Positions 35,659-43,239 of a stretch of DNA of 64,000 nucleotides are shown here, in pieces. Source of the stretch: Leifsonia sp. C5G2 (lineage in GTDB: Bacteria; Actinomycetota; Actinomycetes; Actinomycetales; Microbacteriaceae); assembly GCF_013359685.1 (NCBI RefSeq), contig NZ_JABFMV010000012.1, positions 62,001-126,000 on the forward strand, in the 5' to 3' direction. Position 1 is the stretch's first letter. Each line of letters starts with the position of its first letter. Position numbers and translations under genes: made by a program. The notes under the pieces were generated by a model. It had not been told where the DNA came from. It searched no databases and was given only the letters and a program-made list of their open reading frames with translations.

Positions 35659-36414
35659 TCACTGGGCGGTGTAGCCGCCGTCGACCAGGTGGTAGCTGCC
35701 CGTGATGAAGCTGGCGGCGTCGGAGGCGAGGAACGCCACGAGCGCGGCGACCTCCTCGGGCTCGCCCAGGCGACCGAGCGCGTGCTTGCCCTCCAGGAAG
35801 CTCAGCGTGTCGGCGTCGAGGTTCGAGGCGACCAGGGGCGTGCGGATGAAGCCGGGGCCGACCGCGGTGACGCGCACATTCTTGCCGGCGTACTCCAGCG
35901 CGGCGTTCTGCGTCAGGCCGAGGAGCGCGTGCTTCGCCGTGACGTACGCGGAGGAGTTCGCGAAGCCGACGCTGCCGAGGATGGAGGCCATGTTCACGAT
36001 GGCGCCCCCGCCGTTCGCGGCGATCGCGGCGAGCTGGGGCTGCATCCCGTAGAACACGGCATTGAGGTTGACCTCGATGACCTTGCGCCACGAGTCGAGC
36101 GGGTACTCGCCGACCGGAGCGGACGCCCCGCCGATACCGGCGTTGTTGACGGCGATGCGCAGGGGTGCGAGCTGGTTCGCCGCGGCGACGCTGGCCTCGG
36201 CGAAGGACGGGTCGGTCACGTCGCCGGCGAGCGCCGCGGCCGTGCCGCCGGCCGCTTCGATCTCGGCGACGACCGCCGTGGCGTGCTCCTCGTTCAGGTC
36301 GGTGACGAGGACGGAGGCACCGCTCGCCGCCAGGGTGAGGGCGATGGCGCGGCCGATGCCCGAGCCGCCTCCTGTCACGATCGCGGACCGGTCGGCGACG
36401 TCGTACTGAGCCAT
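35659..36414 (-). CDS. Short-chain dehydrogenase/reductase
   Basis: A 251-residue classical SDR. The NAD(P)-binding TGGGSGIG is at about 14-21, NNAGIGG near 90, the catalytic Ser in NMASILGS and the YVTAK pair follow. An AGGAG ribosome site lies before the ATG. The gene is divergent from a TetR regulator with a perfect palindrome in between, so it is probably repressed by it. Asp in LVTDLNEEH after the second strand favours NAD over NADP. The substrate is unknown. Confidence 0.88.
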   Translation of the reverse strand: MAQYDVADRSAIVTGGGSGIGRAIALTLAASGASVLVTDLNEEHATAVVAEIEAAGGTAAALAGDVTDPSFAEASVAAANQLAPLRIAVNNAGIGGASAPVGEYPLDSWRKVIEVNLNAVFYGMQPQLAAIAANGGGAIVNMASILGSVGFANSSAYVTAKHALLGLTQNAALEYAGKNVRVTAVGPGFIRTPLVASNLDADTLSFLEGKHALGRLGEPEEVAALVAFLASDAASFITGSYHLVDGGYTAQ

Positions 36415-36430
36415 GGAGATCTCCTTTCGC

Positions 36431-36450
36431 TATCCGACATCTGTCGGATA
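36431..36450. promoter_or_regulatory. TetR-type operator, perfect palindrome
   Basis: TATCCGACA, two bases, then TGTCGGATA: a perfect 20-bp dyad 17 bp from the SDR start and just upstream of the TACGAT -10 of the TetR gene. Confidence 0.75.
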
Positions 36451-36471
36451 ACTCCATTGTACGATCGTTCG

Positions 36472-37086
36472 GTGGATGCGAGGCAGCAGAAGACGTACGC
36501 CCGGCTGAGCGCGACGGTGCTCGACCTCGCGACCCGGGGGCCGGTGACCGAGGTGACCGTGTCGGCGCTGGCCGCGGCCGCCGGCGTGCACCGGTCGACC
36601 GTGTACGAGTACGCCGCATCGCCCGCCCAGCTGCTGGAGCAGGTGTTGCGCGGCGAGCTCGACGAGCTCCGCGCCCAGTACCTCGTCGACGTCGACCCGG
36701 CGGACGCGGCCGCCGCGGTGGTGGGCGTCACGCGCGCCGTCCTCCGGCACGTCGACGAGCACGACGCCGTCTACCGCAGGGGCCTCGGCGCCGAGAGCGG
36801 CGCTGCCAGCCTCCACGCGATGCTCAGCGAGCACTTCCAGGCGTCCATCGACCTGCTCCTGGAGCAGCACAGCCTCGTCGTGCCCGCGGAGGACGATGTC
36901 GAACGCCGGGCCGTCGCCCGCTACCTCGCCGACGGCACCATCGGCGCGATCGACGTCTGGCTCACCCGCCCGCGCCCGCGCGACGTGGACGCCTTCCTCG
37001 CCCTGGTCGGCCGGCTCACCCCGGCGTGGTGGCCCGGAAGCGCCTCGGAGGGGCGCGCCACCGGGGTGCCGGCCGACCCGGCATAG
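36472..37086 (+). CDS. TetR-family regulator
   Basis: A 204-residue protein with an N-terminal helix-turn-helix, VTEVTVSALAAAAGVHRSTVYEYAASPAQLLEQVL, in the pattern of TetR proteins, and a helical ligand domain. The GTG start has TACGAT (36460-36465) six bases upstream. It is divergent from the SDR gene with a perfect palindromic operator between them, and an aldo-keto reductase gene follows after 10 bp. It probably represses the SDR gene and itself. Confidence 0.85.
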   Translation: MDARQQKTYARLSATVLDLATRGPVTEVTVSALAAAAGVHRSTVYEYAASPAQLLEQVLRGELDELRAQYLVDVDPADAAAAVVGVTRAVLRHVDEHDAVYRRGLGAESGAASLHAMLSEHFQASIDLLLEQHSLVVPAEDDVERRAVARYLADGTIGAIDVWLTRPRPRDVDAFLALVGRLTPAWWPGSASEGRATGVPADPA

Positions 37087-37096
37087 GGTGGGCAGC

Positions 37097-38077
37097 ATGG
37101 AACAGCGCATCCTCGGAGGGACCGGCCGCGAGGTCTCGGTCGTCGGACTCGGCACCTGGCAGCTCGGCGCGGACTGGGGCGACGTCTCGGAGGACGACGC
37201 CCTCGCCGTGCTCGAAGCCGCGGCGGAGTCGGGCGTCACCTTCTTCGACACGGCGGACGTCTACGGCGACGGCCGGAGCGAGCAGATCATCGGGCGGTTC
37301 GTGACCGAGCATCCCGAGCTGCCGCTCACCGTCGCCACGAAGATGGGACGGCGTGAGGCCCAGGATCCCGCGAACTTCACGCTGGCGAAGTTCCGCGAGT
37401 GGACGGACCGCTCCCGCCGCAACCTCGGCGTCGACCGCCTGGACCTCGTGCAGCTGCACTGCCCTCCCACGCCCGTCTTCTCCACCGATGCGGTCTACGA
37501 CGCGCTCGACGCCTTGGTCGAGGAGGGCAGGATCGAGAACTACGGCGTGAGCGTCGAGACGGTGGACGAGGCGCTCGCCGCGATCGCCCGGCCCGGCACG
37601 GCGACGGTGCAGATCATTCTGAACGCCTTCCGGCTGAAGCCGCTCGACCGGGTGCTTCCGGCTGCGCGGGAGGCCGGCGTCGGGATCATCGCGCGGGTGC
37701 CGCTCGCCTCCGGGCTGCTGAGCGGGCGCTACACCGCCGACACCACGTTCGCGGCGGACGACCACCGCACCTACAACCGTCACGGCGAGGCCTTCGATGT
37801 CGGAGAGACGTTCTCGGGCGTGGACTTCGAGGAGGGCGTCGCCGCCGCGCGCGAGTTCGCGGAGCTCGTGCCGGACGGCGTGACGCCCGCGCAGGCGGCC
37901 ATCGCCTGGATCGTCGCGCAGGATGGCGTCAGCACAGTCATCCCGGGTGCCCGCTCGCCGGAGCAGGCGCGCGCCAACGCCGCCGCGGGTGCCGTGCGCC
38001 TCCCGGCCGGCTTCGACGAGGCCGTCCACCGCATCTACGACGTCCACTTCCGCGCCGCCGTCCACCCCCGCTGGTAG
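37097..38077 (+). CDS. Aldo/keto reductase
   Basis: A 326-residue (beta/alpha)8 oxidoreductase. FFDTADVYGDGRSE carries the catalytic Asp and Tyr, TVATKMG the Lys, and LVQLHCPP the His; VIPGARSPEQARANAAAG near the C-terminus is the NADPH-binding part. It reduces an aldehyde, ketone or sugar; the substrate is unknown. TAGGGT (37084-37089) stands seven bases before the ATG, so it can be transcribed on its own although it follows the TetR gene closely. Confidence 0.88.
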   Translation: MEQRILGGTGREVSVVGLGTWQLGADWGDVSEDDALAVLEAAAESGVTFFDTADVYGDGRSEQIIGRFVTEHPELPLTVATKMGRREAQDPANFTLAKFREWTDRSRRNLGVDRLDLVQLHCPPTPVFSTDAVYDALDALVEEGRIENYGVSVETVDEALAAIARPGTATVQIILNAFRLKPLDRVLPAAREAGVGIIARVPLASGLLSGRYTADTTFAADDHRTYNRHGEAFDVGETFSGVDFEEGVAAAREFAELVPDGVTPAQAAIAWIVAQDGVSTVIPGARSPEQARANAAAGAVRLPAGFDEAVHRIYDVHFRAAVHPRW

Positions 38078-38081
38078 CCCC

Positions 38082-38135
38082 GCCGAGTGGTGACATCTGG
38101 TCACTATTCGCGCCGAGTACTCGCGAAGACTCACC
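38082..38135. repeat. 54-bp repeat, family C, left copy
   Basis: The element starts GCCGAGTGGTGACAT and ends ACTCACC. It contains the dyad GTGAC-N5-GTCAC. A 54-bp copy in opposite orientation lies at 39078-39131 on the other side of the DUF559 gene; the first 15 and last 7 bases agree exactly, the middle partly. Confidence 0.65.
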
Positions 38136-39015
38136 GTTCGAGGCCCAGAGCCCGGCGAAGGCGGGCGAGGAGGGACGTGGGGGAGGTCAGGTCGGTGGCG
38201 GTGACACGGATGATGCGCCAGCCGAGGTCCTCCAGGCGTCCCTGGCGGTGGATGTCCTTGTGCCATTGCGCCTTATCGGTGCGATGGTGGTCGCCTTCGT
38301 ACTCGACGGCGACGCGCTGGTCCGGATAGGCCAGGTCGACCCGGGCGACGAACCGCGCCTGGCGGTCGAAGACGCTGAAGTTGAGCGACGGCGCGGGCAT
38401 GCCTGCATCGTGGAGGGTGACCCGAAGGAGGCTCTCGCTCGGCGATTCGGATCCGGCGCGCACGAGGGGCAGGGCGAGTCGCGCGGTGGCCAGGCCGCGG
38501 CGGCCCCGGGCTTCGCCGAGAGCCTCGCCCAGCGATTCGATGTCGGCCAGACCGTGCGCCACGAAGTAGTCGCCGACGGCGACGAGCTCGGGGCGCTCGA
38601 GAATCGCCGAGGCATCCACCCACGACTGCGCGGGGTCGGTCACAGGAAGGCCCCTGTGCTGACAGACGCGGAGCCGCCTCGCGACGTGGCCGGCCACTCC
38701 CGCGATCTGCGGTGCCCGGGCGGGGGCGGCCACGGTGACATGGATGCGCTCATCGTCGCGGGCCCGCGCGGGCAGGGGCGCGCCGTAGAGCTTGAGCGCG
38801 GTCACGTGACTGAACACGAGGTCGGGCCGATGCAGTCGCAGGGCCTGGCAACGCGGCCGGAGCCCCGCTCCGGCCGGCACCCGGAACCCGCGGACCGGTC
38901 GCGCCAGGTCTGCGCCGCGGAGACGGCTCTCGGTGACCCCGAGGGCGGCGGCATCGACGATCGAGAACGCTCTCCGGCTGAGCTGCTCCGGCAGAGGGAC
39001 TGGTGTTCGGCTCAT
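38131..39015 (-). CDS. AbiEi-like / DUF559 endonuclease-domain protein
   Basis: A 294-residue protein. The N-terminal 60 residues look like the winged-helix domain of AbiEi-type antitoxins (FSIVDAAALGVTESRLRGADLARPVRGFRVP). The C-terminal 100 residues are a Vsr/DUF559-like nuclease fold: FVARVDLAYPDQRVAVEYEGDHHRTDKAQWHKDIHRQGRLEDLGWRIIRV has the Asp and the Glu-x-Asp expected of a PD-(D/E)xK site. This combination is common and often multi-copy in actinobacteria; the role is unknown. The ATG before SRTPVP is preferred. No partner toxin gene adjoins it. It is flanked by inverted 54-bp repeats, and its stop codon lies in the left one. Confidence 0.8.
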   Translation of the reverse strand: MSRTPVPLPEQLSRRAFSIVDAAALGVTESRLRGADLARPVRGFRVPAGAGLRPRCQALRLHRPDLVFSHVTALKLYGAPLPARARDDERIHVTVAAPARAPQIAGVAGHVARRLRVCQHRGLPVTDPAQSWVDASAILERPELVAVGDYFVAHGLADIESLGEALGEARGRRGLATARLALPLVRAGSESPSESLLRVTLHDAGMPAPSLNFSVFDRQARFVARVDLAYPDQRVAVEYEGDHHRTDKAQWHKDIHRQGRLEDLGWRIIRVTATDLTSPTSLLARLRRALGLER

Positions 39016-39077
39016 GCCCACACCCTGCCGATTTTCTCCGAGGACCGCCGGATTCTCTCCACAGGCAGCAATCGACT

Positions 39078-39131
39078 GGTGAGTTATCGCGGATATCTCG
39101 GACGAGTGGTGACGTTATGTCACCACTCGGC
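39078..39131. repeat. 54-bp repeat, family C, right copy (inverted)
   Basis: The reverse complement begins GCCGAGTGGTGACAT and ends ACTCACC like the left copy. The hairpin CGAGTGGTGAC-N5-GTCACCACTCG (39101-39129) is perfect here, between two minus-strand genes. Confidence 0.7.
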
Positions 39132-39143
39132 GGGAGGGACGCG

Positions 39144-40355
39144 TTAGGAGGGCTGGACGGGGACGGGCTCGGTGTCGGGGATGGGGGAGGCGTCGCGGCC
39201 GCGGAGGTCGGGGTGGATGCGGTGCGCGAGGGCCGGGACGACGAAGCCGACGAGGGCGAACGCTCCGGCGACCCAGAACGCGCCGACCGGCCCGACGCCG
39301 TCGATGAGGAAGCCCGCGAGGGCGGAGCCGAGGGCGGCGCCGATGAGCTGGCCGGTGCCGACCCAGCCGTACGCCTCGGCGGTGTCCGAGAATTTGACGC
39401 TGGCGGACACGATGGCGAACAGCACTGCGAGGGCGGGCGCGATGCCGACGCCGGCGATCAGCAGGGTGGCGGAGAGACCCCACCACGACCACAGCATGAA
39501 GGTCGAGAGCACGACGCCGACGAAGACGATGAGCATGCGCCGCGCCGTCGCCCAGGGCCCGATCGGGATGTGCCCGAGCGCGAGGCCGCCGACGAGCGAT
39601 CCGAGCGACCAGATGGCGAGGACGATGCCGGCCAGCGGGGACCCCTCGCCGAAGTTGGCGACGACTCCGGCCTCGACCGCCGAGCAGGAGCCGATCAGCA
39701 GGAAGCCGACGACCGTCGCGAGCAGCACGGGAGGCCGCGTCAGCACGGTCCCGAACCGCCGCTTGCTGCGGGGGATGCGCACCCGGCCGACCTCGGGGGA
39801 GGAGATGAACCAGCAGCCGCCCGCCAGCATGATGGCGACCGACATCAGGATGCCCTCGACCGTGCCGATCTGGGTGGAGACGAACGTGATGGCGACCGGG
39901 CCCGCGATCCAGATGATCTCCTGGGCGGACGCGTCGAGCGAGAACAGCGGGGTCAGCTGCCGCGAGTTGACCATCTTGGGGTAGATGGTGCGCACGGCGG
40001 GCTGGATGGGCGGCATGCTGAGGCCGGCGAAGAACGCGATGGCCATGGTGACCGGCACCGGCATGACGAAGAGGCCGATGGCCGCGACCGCGGCGGAGCA
40101 CAGGCCGAGGGTCGTCCACAGCACCGTGCGCATGCCGAGCACGCCCATCAGCCGGCTGGTCATCGGGCCGGCGATGGCCTGGCCGATGCTCATCGCGCCG
40201 AGGACGAGGCCGGCCGCGCCGTAGGAGTGGTGGACGCGCTCGATGTGGAGCAGGAAGGCGAGCGAGAGCATGCCGAACGGGAAGCGCGCGGTGAGCTGAG
40301 CGGCGATGATGCGGGCGACGCCCGGCGTCTTCAGGAGGCTCGAATACGTGCTCAC
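39144..40355 (-). CDS. MFS transporter, sugar-efflux/antibiotic-resistance-like
   Basis: A 403-residue protein with 12 membrane helices and a Pro/Asp-rich C-terminal tail. LTARFPFGMLSLAFLLHIERVHHSYGAAGLVLGAMSIGQAIAGPMTSRLMG covers helices 1-2 and the motif A region. It is like other actinobacterial 12-helix exporters of unknown substrate. The GTG at 40355 is preferred over an upstream ATG because a TAGTCT -10 lies eight bases in front of it. It is divergent from nrdA. Confidence 0.83.
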   Translation of the reverse strand: MSTYSSLLKTPGVARIIAAQLTARFPFGMLSLAFLLHIERVHHSYGAAGLVLGAMSIGQAIAGPMTSRLMGVLGMRTVLWTTLGLCSAAVAAIGLFVMPVPVTMAIAFFAGLSMPPIQPAVRTIYPKMVNSRQLTPLFSLDASAQEIIWIAGPVAITFVSTQIGTVEGILMSVAIMLAGGCWFISSPEVGRVRIPRSKRRFGTVLTRPPVLLATVVGFLLIGSCSAVEAGVVANFGEGSPLAGIVLAIWSLGSLVGGLALGHIPIGPWATARRMLIVFVGVVLSTFMLWSWWGLSATLLIAGVGIAPALAVLFAIVSASVKFSDTAEAYGWVGTGQLIGAALGSALAGFLIDGVGPVGAFWVAGAFALVGFVVPALAHRIHPDLRGRDASPIPDTEPVPVQPS

Positions 40356-40394
40356 AACACCCAAGACTAGTGGTCCGCGAGGCCCCGTCGAGGG

Positions 40395-40466
40395 GTATCC
40401 ACAGGTGGTCGTGACGTGTTCGGGGGGTGTGGAAACTGTGCATAACTTCTCCCCATCTGTGGACGA
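40395..40466. promoter_or_regulatory. Cluster of DnaA-box-like sites upstream of nrdA
   Basis: Four 9-mers in 72 bp resemble DnaA boxes: GTATCCACA (40395-40403, plus), and on the minus strand GTTTCCACA (40428-40436), TTATGCACA (40437-40445, a full match to TTATNCACA) and TCGTCCACA (40458-40466). E. coli nrdAB is known to be DnaA-controlled, which makes a regulatory role plausible. Confidence 0.5.
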
Positions 40467-40470
40467 CACG

Positions 40471-40519
40471 CCCACTAGATGTGGGGGGATGGAAATGTCG
40501 GACCCCCGCTATATAGTGG
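40471..40519. promoter_or_regulatory. Candidate NrdR boxes and nrdA promoter
   Basis: CCCAC-TAGAT-GTGGG (40471-40485) and CCGCTATATAGTGG (40506-40519) are two dyads about 34 bp apart, with the look of paired NrdR boxes. TATAGT (40512-40517) inside the second one is a likely -10, so a bound repressor would block RNA polymerase. About 100 bases of leader would precede the nrdA GTG. Confidence 0.45.
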
Positions 40520-40616
40520 TCGAGCACGAAGGGCCGGACGAGCGTCTCAGACGCCCGACGTCGCGGTTCCGTGGGGTTTTCCGCCGTCTGATCGGCACAT
40601 CGAAGAGGGAGAGACA

Positions 40617-43115
40617 GTGGGTATCACAGTCGTCAAGCGCAACGGCGAGCGGGAGCCGTACGACGCCAACAAGATCAACCTGGCCATCGAGAACGCGGCC
40701 CAGGGTCTTGACGAGAACATCACGTGGGTGACGCAGATCGCGAGCGAGCTCGAGCTCACGCTGTTCGACGGCATCACGACGCAGCAGCTCGACGAGGCGG
40801 TCATCCAGGTCGCCCTCCAGAACGTCAAGGACGACCCGGCGTTCGACACCGTCGCCGCGCGCCTGCTCCTCAAGACGATCTACAAGCGCGTCCTCGGCGA
40901 CTACGAGAACCACGACGAACTGGTCAGCCTCCACGCGGAGCGCTTCCGCTCCTACATCGAGCGCGGCGTCGCCGAGACCCTGCTCGACGGCCGCTTCACC
41001 ACCGCGTTCGACCTCGACCGCCTCGCCGGCTACCTCGACCCCTCGCGCGACGAGCTGCTGAAGTACATCGGCGTCGTCACCCTCAACAACCGCTACGGCA
41101 TCAAGGCCCGCAACGGCGACTCGCTCGAGGTTCCCCAGTTCTTCTGGATGCGCATCGCGATGGGCCTCTCCCTCAACGAGGCCGACCCCACCAGCCACGC
41201 GATCGCGTTCTACGACAAGATGTCGAAGCTCGAGTACCTCGCCGCCGGCTCCACGCTGGTCAACGCGGGCACCGCGTACCCGCAGCTCTCCAACTGCTTC
41301 GTCATGGAGATGCAGGACGACATCGAGCACATCGCGAAGAGCGTGCGCGACGTCATGTGGCTCACCAAGGGCACCGGCGGCATCGGCCTGTCCGTCACGA
41401 AGCTGCGTGCGCAGGGCTCGCCCATCCGCTCCAACAACACCACGTCGACCGGCCCGATCCCGTTCATGCACACGATCGACTCGGTGCTCCGCGCGGTCAG
41501 CCGCGGCGGCAAGAAGTTCGGCGCCCTGTGCTTCTACATGGAGAACTGGCACATGGACTTCCCGGAGTTCCTGGACCTGCGCCAGAACTCGGGCGACCCG
41601 TACCGCCGCACGCGCACCGCCAACACCGCGGTCTGGATCAGCGACGAGTTCATGAAGCGCGTCCAGAACGACGAGGACTGGTACCTCTTCGACCCGCTGG
41701 AGGTCGCCGACCTCAACGAGCTGTACGGCAAGGCGTTCTCCGAGCGCTACGCCCACTACGTCGCCGAGGCCGAGGCCGGCACCCTCAAGATGTTCAAGAA
41801 GATCAGCGCCCGCGCGCAGTTCAAGGACATCCTGATGAGCCTGCAGACCACCAGCCACCCGTGGCTGACCTGGAAGGACACGATCAACAACCGTGCCCTC
41901 AACAACAACACGGGCACGATCCACCTCTCCAACCTCTGCACCGAGATCACGCTGCCGCAGGACCGCGACAACGTCTCGGTCTGCAACCTGGCCTCGATCA
42001 ACCTGAGCCGCCACCTGATCGACGGGAGGATGGACTGGGAGCGCATCGAGGCGAGCGCCCGCCAGGCGGTCCGCCAGCTCGACAACCTCATCGACATCAC
42101 CGTGTCGAGCGTTCCGGAGGCCGACTACTCCAACCAGCAGAACCGCGCCATCGGCCTGGGCGTCATGGGCTTCACCGACGTCGTCGAGAAGCTCGGCCTC
42201 AGCTACGAGAGCGAGGAGGCGTACGCCCTGATCGACGAGATCATGGAGCACGTCTCGTACGCCGCCATCGACGAGAGCGCCGACCTGGCGCAGGAGCGCG
42301 GCGCCTACCCGAACTTCGAGGGCTCCCGCTGGTCGAAGGGCCTCGTGCCCTACGACTCGATCGCGCTGACCGAGGCCGACCGCGGCGTCCCGATCACGGT
42401 GGACCGCACCATCCGCCTCGACTGGGATCGCCTGCGCGAGAAGGTCAAGGGCGGCATGCGCAACGCGACGCTCATGGCCATCGCGCCGACCGCGTCCATC
42501 GGCCTGGTCGCCGGCACCACGCCGGGCTTCGACCCGCAGTTCTCGCAGATCTTCAGCCGGTCGACCTCCTCGGGCAAGTTCCTCGAGGTGAACCGCAACC
42601 TGGTCGAGACGCTGCAGGAACGCGGCCTCTGGCAGGACGTCCGCGAGGCGATCCTGCGCTCGCAGGGCGACATCCAGAACATCGCGGAGATCCCGGACGA
42701 GGTGAAGGCCACGTTCAAGACGAGCTTCCAGCTCTCGCCGTACGCCTTCATCGAGGTCGCGGCCCGCGCCCAGAAGTGGATCGACCAGGCGATCAGCCGC
42801 AACATGTACCTCGAGACCCGCGACCTCGGCGACATGATGGACATCTACTACGCGGCCTGGGAGAAGGGCGTCAAGACGACGTACTACCTCCACATGAAGC
42901 CGCGTCACCAGGCCGAGCAGTCGACCGTCAAGGTCAACAAGGCCGAGGAGATCTCGGGCGGCCGCAAGGGCTTCGCGTCCGTCGGCGCCGGCGCTCCGGC
43001 TCCGGCCGCCGCGCCCGCGGTGACCGAGACGGCTCCGGCCGCCGCCCCCGCCCGTCGCGGCTTCGGCTTCGGCGGCCTCACCTCGAACAACGCCGCGGGT
43101 GGTGAGAACAAGTGA
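40617..43115 (+). CDS. nrdA: Ribonucleotide reductase large subunit, without its redox tail
   Basis: An 832-residue class I large subunit. An ATP-cone (VVKRNGEREPYDANKI, about 5-95) should give allosteric activity control. The active site is complete: Cys227, Asn439, Cys441, Glu443 and Cys456, with the radical-transfer pair in KTTYYLH near the end. It reduces ribonucleoside diphosphates to deoxy forms. The last 60 residues are an Ala/Pro/Gly linker that stops at GGENK; the CxxC tail needed to re-reduce the active site is not in this frame but in the overlapping micro-ORF. GAAGAGGGAGAG precedes the GTG start. nrdB follows. Confidence 0.93.
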   Translation: MGITVVKRNGEREPYDANKINLAIENAAQGLDENITWVTQIASELELTLFDGITTQQLDEAVIQVALQNVKDDPAFDTVAARLLLKTIYKRVLGDYENHDELVSLHAERFRSYIERGVAETLLDGRFTTAFDLDRLAGYLDPSRDELLKYIGVVTLNNRYGIKARNGDSLEVPQFFWMRIAMGLSLNEADPTSHAIAFYDKMSKLEYLAAGSTLVNAGTAYPQLSNCFVMEMQDDIEHIAKSVRDVMWLTKGTGGIGLSVTKLRAQGSPIRSNNTTSTGPIPFMHTIDSVLRAVSRGGKKFGALCFYMENWHMDFPEFLDLRQNSGDPYRRTRTANTAVWISDEFMKRVQNDEDWYLFDPLEVADLNELYGKAFSERYAHYVAEAEAGTLKMFKKISARAQFKDILMSLQTTSHPWLTWKDTINNRALNNNTGTIHLSNLCTEITLPQDRDNVSVCNLASINLSRHLIDGRMDWERIEASARQAVRQLDNLIDITVSSVPEADYSNQQNRAIGLGVMGFTDVVEKLGLSYESEEAYALIDEIMEHVSYAAIDESADLAQERGAYPNFEGSRWSKGLVPYDSIALTEADRGVPITVDRTIRLDWDRLREKVKGGMRNATLMAIAPTASIGLVAGTTPGFDPQFSQIFSRSTSSGKFLEVNRNLVETLQERGLWQDVREAILRSQGDIQNIAEIPDEVKATFKTSFQLSPYAFIEVAARAQKWIDQAISRNMYLETRDLGDMMDIYYAAWEKGVKTTYYLHMKPRHQAEQSTVKVNKAEEISGGRKGFASVGAGAPAPAAAPAVTETAPAAAPARRGFGFGGLTSNNAAGGENK

Positions 43116-43189
43116 ACAGCACCAAGATCGAGGAGTACTACGTGCCGGTCGACCCGATGGACGACCTGCAGTGCGAGTCCTGCCAGTAG
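43112..43189 (+). CDS. Micro-ORF encoding the NrdA C-terminal CxxC tail
   Basis: A GTG overlaps the nrdA stop (GTGA) and opens a 25-codon frame, in the -1 frame relative to nrdA, ending DDLQCESCQ. A C-terminal CxxC just before the end is what class I NrdA proteins carry on their swinging tail, where it passes electrons from thioredoxin or glutaredoxin to the active site. GGTGAG five bases before the GTG might serve as a ribosome site. The frame is closed by TGA at 43103 upstream, so a frameshift would have to occur within the last three codons of nrdA. It may be a fused product by -1 shift, a separate peptide, or a sequence error. Confidence 0.6.
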   Translation: MNSTKIEEYYVPVDPMDDLQCESCQ

Positions 43190-43239
43190 TTCCGGTCAGC
43201 ACGGCACCCGGCCGTAGAAGCAACGAGGAGAACGACACC

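Noticed and set aside
36472-37086. Longer upstream start for the TetR gene
   Set aside because: The extended frame runs back through the operator and the antisense of the SDR gene; the GTG at 36472 has a well-placed -10 and gives a normal TetR N-terminus.
38131-39015. AbiE toxin-antitoxin system
   Set aside because: The N-terminal domain resembles AbiEi, but there is no adjacent AbiEii nucleotidyltransferase gene.
40395-40466. DnaA-box cluster as a chromosomal origin
   Set aside because: No dnaA, dnaN, rpmH or gyr genes are nearby, and the cluster lies in the nrdA promoter, so regulation is the simpler explanation.
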